A stretch of DNA of 64,000 nt, taken from contig NZ_PQIG01000133.1 in the NCBI RefSeq assembly GCF_012349115.1, positions 146,760 through 210,759 on the forward strand. Reading direction: 5' to 3'. The DNA is from Rhizobium ruizarguesonis (lineage in GTDB: Bacteria; Pseudomonadota; Alphaproteobacteria; Rhizobiales; Rhizobiaceae). A program made the position numbers and the translations under genes. The notes beneath the pieces were generated by a model. It ran no database searches and was not told the DNA's origin. It worked only from the letters and a program-made list of their open reading frames with translations. This document shows, piece by piece, positions 61,759 to 64,000 of the stretch (the stretch's first letter is position 1; each line of letters begins with the position of its first letter).

Positions 61759-61953
61759 TCAGAAGGCGTTGGTTTCCTGGCAGAGCGCCCGGTGAACCTC
61801 GGTCCAGAATAGCGCCAGCGACGTGTCACCGTTGCGCTCGGCAACGAGGGCGCGGATCAGCGCTTCGGAGCCTGCCATGTCCTGCCAGCTGGATTTCAGG
61901 CCCTTGGCGGCCTGTTGGCATTCGGCAATCTCGAATGGTCTCTTGCTGTCCAT
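61759..61953 (-). CDS. Small hypothetical protein divergent from cinR
   Basis: Protein of 64 residues (M-D-S-K-R-P-F-E-I-A-E-C...), predicted helical. Start at 61953 follows GAGGAGACCTCAT. It is divergent from cinR, with the shared palindrome at 62003-62020 between them. No family recognised. Confidence 0.5.
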   Translation of the reverse strand: MDSKRPFEIAECQQAAKGLKSSWQDMAGSEALIRALVAERNGDTSLALFWTEVHRALCQETNAF

Positions 61954-62002
61954 ATGAGGTCTCCTCATGACAGGCGCTAGCAGATGGGACCCGGATTGTC
62001 AT

Positions 62003-62020
62003 TCCCCGCATATGTGGGGA
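62003..62020. promoter_or_regulatory. LuxR-type operator candidate upstream of cinR
   Basis: TCCCCGCATATGTGGGGA, a nearly perfect 18-bp inverted repeat, centred 66 bp before the cinR start and about 58 bp before the divergent small gene. It shares the core CCCC-N-CAT-N-TG-N-GGGG with a dyad before cinI. Confidence 0.6.
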
Positions 62021-62076
62021 TGCCTTGTATTTATGACAGCGCTCGCGGTAGGATTGAGGGAATTGGGGCAGTGGAA

Positions 62077-62802
62077 ATGATTGAAAATACCTACAGCGAA
62101 AAGTTCGAGTCCGCTTTCGAACAGATCAAGGCCGCGGCCAATGTGGATGCCGCCATCCGCATTCTCCAGGCGGAATATGGCCTCGATTTCGTCACCTACC
62201 ATCTCGCCCAGACGATCGCGAGCAAGATCGATTCGCCCTTCGTGCGCACCACCTACCCGGATTCCTGGGTCTCCCGCTACCTTCTGAACAGCTATGTAAA
62301 GGTCGACCCGATCGTCAAGCAGGGCTTCGAACGCCAGCTGCCCTTCGACTGGAGCGAGGTCGAACCGACGCCGGAGGCCTATGCCATGCTGGTCGACGCC
62401 CAGAAGCACGGCATCGGCGGCAACGGCTATTCCATTCCCGTCGCCGACAAGGCGCAGCGTCGCGCCCTCTTGTCGTTGAATGCCCGCATACCGGCTGACG
62501 AATGGGCCGAACTCGTCCGCCGCTGCCGCAACGAATGGATCGAGATCGCCCATCTGATCCACCGCAAAGCCGTCTACGAACTGCATGGCGAGAACGATCC
62601 TGTGCCGTCATTGTCGCCGCGCGAGATCGAGTGCCTGCACTGGACGGCGCTGGGCAAGGATTACAAGGATATTTCGGTCATCCTCGGCATATCGGAGCAC
62701 ACGACGCGCGATTATCTGAAGACCGCCCGCTTCAAGCTCGGCTGCGCCACGATCTCGGCCGCCGCCTCCCGGGCCGTTCAATTGCGCATCATCAATCCCT
62801 AG
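62077..62802 (+). CDS. cinR: LuxR-family quorum-sensing regulator CinR
   Basis: AHL-responsive transcriptional activator of 241 residues. Residues about 10-150 form the autoinducer-binding domain (with W, Y and D residues typical of AHL pocket: Y-x-D-S-W-V-S-R-Y) and about 175-235 the LuxR helix-turn-helix: L-S-P-R-E-I-E-C-L-H-W-T-A-L-G-K-D. Upstream of cinI as in rhizobia. Start at 62077 follows GGGGCAGTGGAA. The TAG stop at 62800 is the first bases of a repeat element. Specific name rests on the linked cinI-cinS. Confidence 0.93.
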   Translation: MIENTYSEKFESAFEQIKAAANVDAAIRILQAEYGLDFVTYHLAQTIASKIDSPFVRTTYPDSWVSRYLLNSYVKVDPIVKQGFERQLPFDWSEVEPTPEAYAMLVDAQKHGIGGNGYSIPVADKAQRRALLSLNARIPADEWAELVRRCRNEWIEIAHLIHRKAVYELHGENDPVPSLSPREIECLHWTALGKDYKDISVILGISEHTTRDYLKTARFKLGCATISAAASRAVQLRIINP

Positions 62803-62968
62803 CGCATCGGCCCGAAAATCGGAATCGATTTTCGCAAAGCACGATGCGTAGGTTCAAAGTGTTAGAGCGTCCTTTGTGCGTCCGAAAGGACGCACGGCGC
62901 TCTAGGTCTTTTGTTGGCGCATGTCGTTCTCGCAAAACCGCTGCGCACTTTTGCGTGACATGCTCTAC
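62800..62968. repeat. RIME-type mosaic repeat (copy 5) between cinR and cinI
   Basis: Starts at the cinR stop and holds, in opposite order, the modules of copies 1 and 2: a GCATCGGCCCGAAAATC/GATTTTCG...CGATGCG hairpin, a TTAGAGCGTCC...CGCTCTAG unit and a CTTTTGTTGGCGCATG...GCTCTA unit. It therefore separates the two quorum-sensing genes. Confidence 0.75.
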
Positions 62969-62985
62969 CCCCTCATCTGAGGGGG
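62968..62985. promoter_or_regulatory. LuxR-type operator candidate upstream of cinI
   Basis: CCCCCTCATCTGAGGGGG, a perfect 18-bp inverted repeat centred about 87 bp before cinI. The half CATCTGAGGG recurs at 62988-62997, 14 bp on. Core shared with the cinR dyad. Confidence 0.65.
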
Positions 62986-63062
62986 CCCATCTGAGGGAAT
63001 TTCCGATCCGGCTCGCCTGAACCATTCTGCTTTCCACGAACTTGAAAACGCTGGAGGGCAAA

Positions 63063-63728
63063 ATGTTCGTTATCATTCAGGCACATGAGTATCAGAAATA
63101 CGCTGCCGTACTCGACCAGATGTTTCGCCTGCGCAAGAAGGTCTTCGCCGATACGCTCGGCTGGGACGTTCCCGTCATCGGCCCCTACGAACGCGACAGC
63201 TACGATTCGCTCGCCCCCGCCTATCTCGTCTGGTGCAACGACAGCCGCACCCGCCTTTATGGCGGCATGCGCCTGATGCCGACGACAGGCCCGACCCTTC
63301 TCTACGACGTCTTCCGCGAGACGTTTCCCGATGCCGCCAATCTCATCGCCCCTGGCATCTGGGAAGGCACGCGCATGTGCATCGACGAGGAGGCGATCGC
63401 CAAGGATTTCTCCAATGTCGATGCCGGTCGCGCCTTCTCCATGATGCTGCTTGCGCTTTGCGAATGCGCGCTCGATCACGGCATCCATACGATGATTTCC
63501 AACTACGAGCCCTACCTCAAGCGCGTCTACAAGCGCGCCGGCGCCGAAGTGGAAGAACTCGGCCGTGCAGACGGTTACGGCAAATACCCCGTCTGCTGCG
63601 GCGCCTTCGAAGTATCGGACCGGGTGCTGCGCAAGATGCGCGCCGCCCTCGGCCTCACCCTACCCCTTTATGTCAGGCACGTGCCGGCCCGCTCGGTCGT
63701 GACCCAATTCCTGGAGATGGCAGCATGA
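63063..63728 (+). CDS. cinI: Acyl-homoserine-lactone synthase CinI
   Basis: Makes the long-chain hydroxylated AHL of the R. leguminosarum/etli group, N-(3-hydroxy-7-cis-tetradecenoyl)-homoserine lactone by family knowledge. The 221 residues match CinI. LuxI motifs are seen: F-R-L-R-K-K-V-F at about 20-27 followed by W34, then W-E-G-T-R-M-C. GGAGG at 63053-63057 precedes ATG 63063. Its stop overlaps cinS by four bases (ATGA). Confidence 0.95.
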   Translation: MFVIIQAHEYQKYAAVLDQMFRLRKKVFADTLGWDVPVIGPYERDSYDSLAPAYLVWCNDSRTRLYGGMRLMPTTGPTLLYDVFRETFPDAANLIAPGIWEGTRMCIDEEAIAKDFSNVDAGRAFSMMLLALCECALDHGIHTMISNYEPYLKRVYKRAGAEVEELGRADGYGKYPVCCGAFEVSDRVLRKMRAALGLTLPLYVRHVPARSVVTQFLEMAA

Positions 63729-63928
63729 ACCGCCTCGCTGAAACCGCCACGCAGACCGCAATGCAGAAGGATATCGGCGCGCTGGAGCGCCATGTTCTCG
63801 CATCCCGCGACATCGCCACGCAGATAGGGGATCCCTTCCTCTCCTATCTCCTTTCGATGGCGCTGTTCACGATCTACGAGAAGAAGGCCCATCACGAGAA
63901 CGAGGCGCTGAGGAGCAGCTTCAGCTGA
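63725..63928 (+). CDS. cinS: Quorum-sensing small regulator CinS
   Basis: Small cytoplasmic protein of 67 residues, known in R. leguminosarum as an anti-repressor that binds PraR and relays cin quorum sensing. Starts at the cinI stop (ATGA), so made in step with the synthase. Predicted helical; ends A-L-R-S-S-F-S. Position directly after cinI makes the assignment strong. Confidence 0.88.
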   Translation: MNRLAETATQTAMQKDIGALERHVLASRDIATQIGDPFLSYLLSMALFTIYEKKAHHENEALRSSFS

Positions 63929-64000
63929 GGGTGTGGTTCCCCTCCGCCCCGCCTGAAGACGAGCATGTCTCCCGGCGCCTCGCGCGCAGCCGCAAAAACA

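Noticed and set aside
62502..63020. Open frame on the plus strand across cinR end and the repeat
   Set aside because: Overlaps cinR in another frame and continues through repeat DNA; no ribosome site.
1..64000. tRNA genes, rRNA genes, CRISPR arrays, insertion sequences or prophage genes
   Set aside because: Looked for cloverleaf arms, spaced direct repeats, transposase or integrase motifs and found none.

Overview
The window is about 64 kb of GC-rich chromosome-like DNA from an alphaproteobacterium of the Rhizobium leguminosarum / R. etli group. That placement rests on the cinR-cinI-cinS quorum-sensing locus at the right end, the btaA-btaB betaine-lipid genes, PPi-type phosphofructokinase, and several mosaic intergenic repeats of the rhizobial RIME type. 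I see no rRNA or tRNA genes, CRISPR array, prophage or insertion sequence. The gene order looks like ordinary core and catabolic chromosome with repeat-driven tinkering.

Layout. 1-9.7 kb: end of pfp, a LysE-type exporter, three cell-wall enzymes (SLT lipoprotein, GH25 lipoprotein, MltB-type transglycosylase), a serine hydrolase, btaA-btaB and an EamA transporter. 9.9-14.7 kb: a tiny membrane peptide, an ArsR-methyltransferase regulator followed by metF, ettA and a periplasmic RNase T2. 14.9-19.7 kb: a plus-strand operon of hydrolase, EamA transporter, class III CoA-transferase and ThDP enzyme. 19.8-24.1 kb: Rid protein, a DUF442 phosphatase-like protein, a mutarotase-like protein, an L,D-transpeptidase and an orphan ParA. 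24.3-32.1 kb: a catabolic cluster (Fe-alcohol dehydrogenase, aldehyde dehydrogenase, glutamine-synthetase-like ligase, APC permease, formylglutamate-hydrolase-like enzyme, RpiR regulator) that reads as a gamma-glutamylation route for an amine or amino alcohol. 32.3-36.2 kb: a Fe3+/polyamine-type ABC importer. 36.4-44.3 kb: NIPSNAP protein and a sugar ABC importer with dehydrogenase, amino-sugar-type kinase and GntR regulator. 44.4-49.6 kb: metH and a divergent AGE-family sugar isomerase. 49.6-57.5 kb: DUF2799 lipoprotein, a UPF0303 gene joined to a decayed flavin-reductase gene, and a hydantoin-racemase/ABC cluster with an FCD-GntR regulator. 57.6-61.4 kb: small stress-type genes and a large DUF5054 protein. 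61.7-63.9 kb: cinR, cinI, cinS.

The most useful regulatory signals are: (1) an identical perfect palindrome in front of both the ArsR-methyltransferase/metF unit and metH, 36 kb apart, which points to a methionine/SAM-cycle regulon; (2) two 18-bp dyads with the shared core CCCC-N-CAT-N-TG-N-GGGG in front of cinR and cinI, which look like operators of one LuxR-type regulator; (3) hairpin-forming sequence between the binding-protein gene and the next gene in all three ABC importer operons; (4) RIME-type repeats that supply the stop codons of two genes and have scarred a third. Candidate Pho boxes precede btaA and the first ABC importer.

All functional calls come from reading the sequence and from knowledge of the families; no database search was run.
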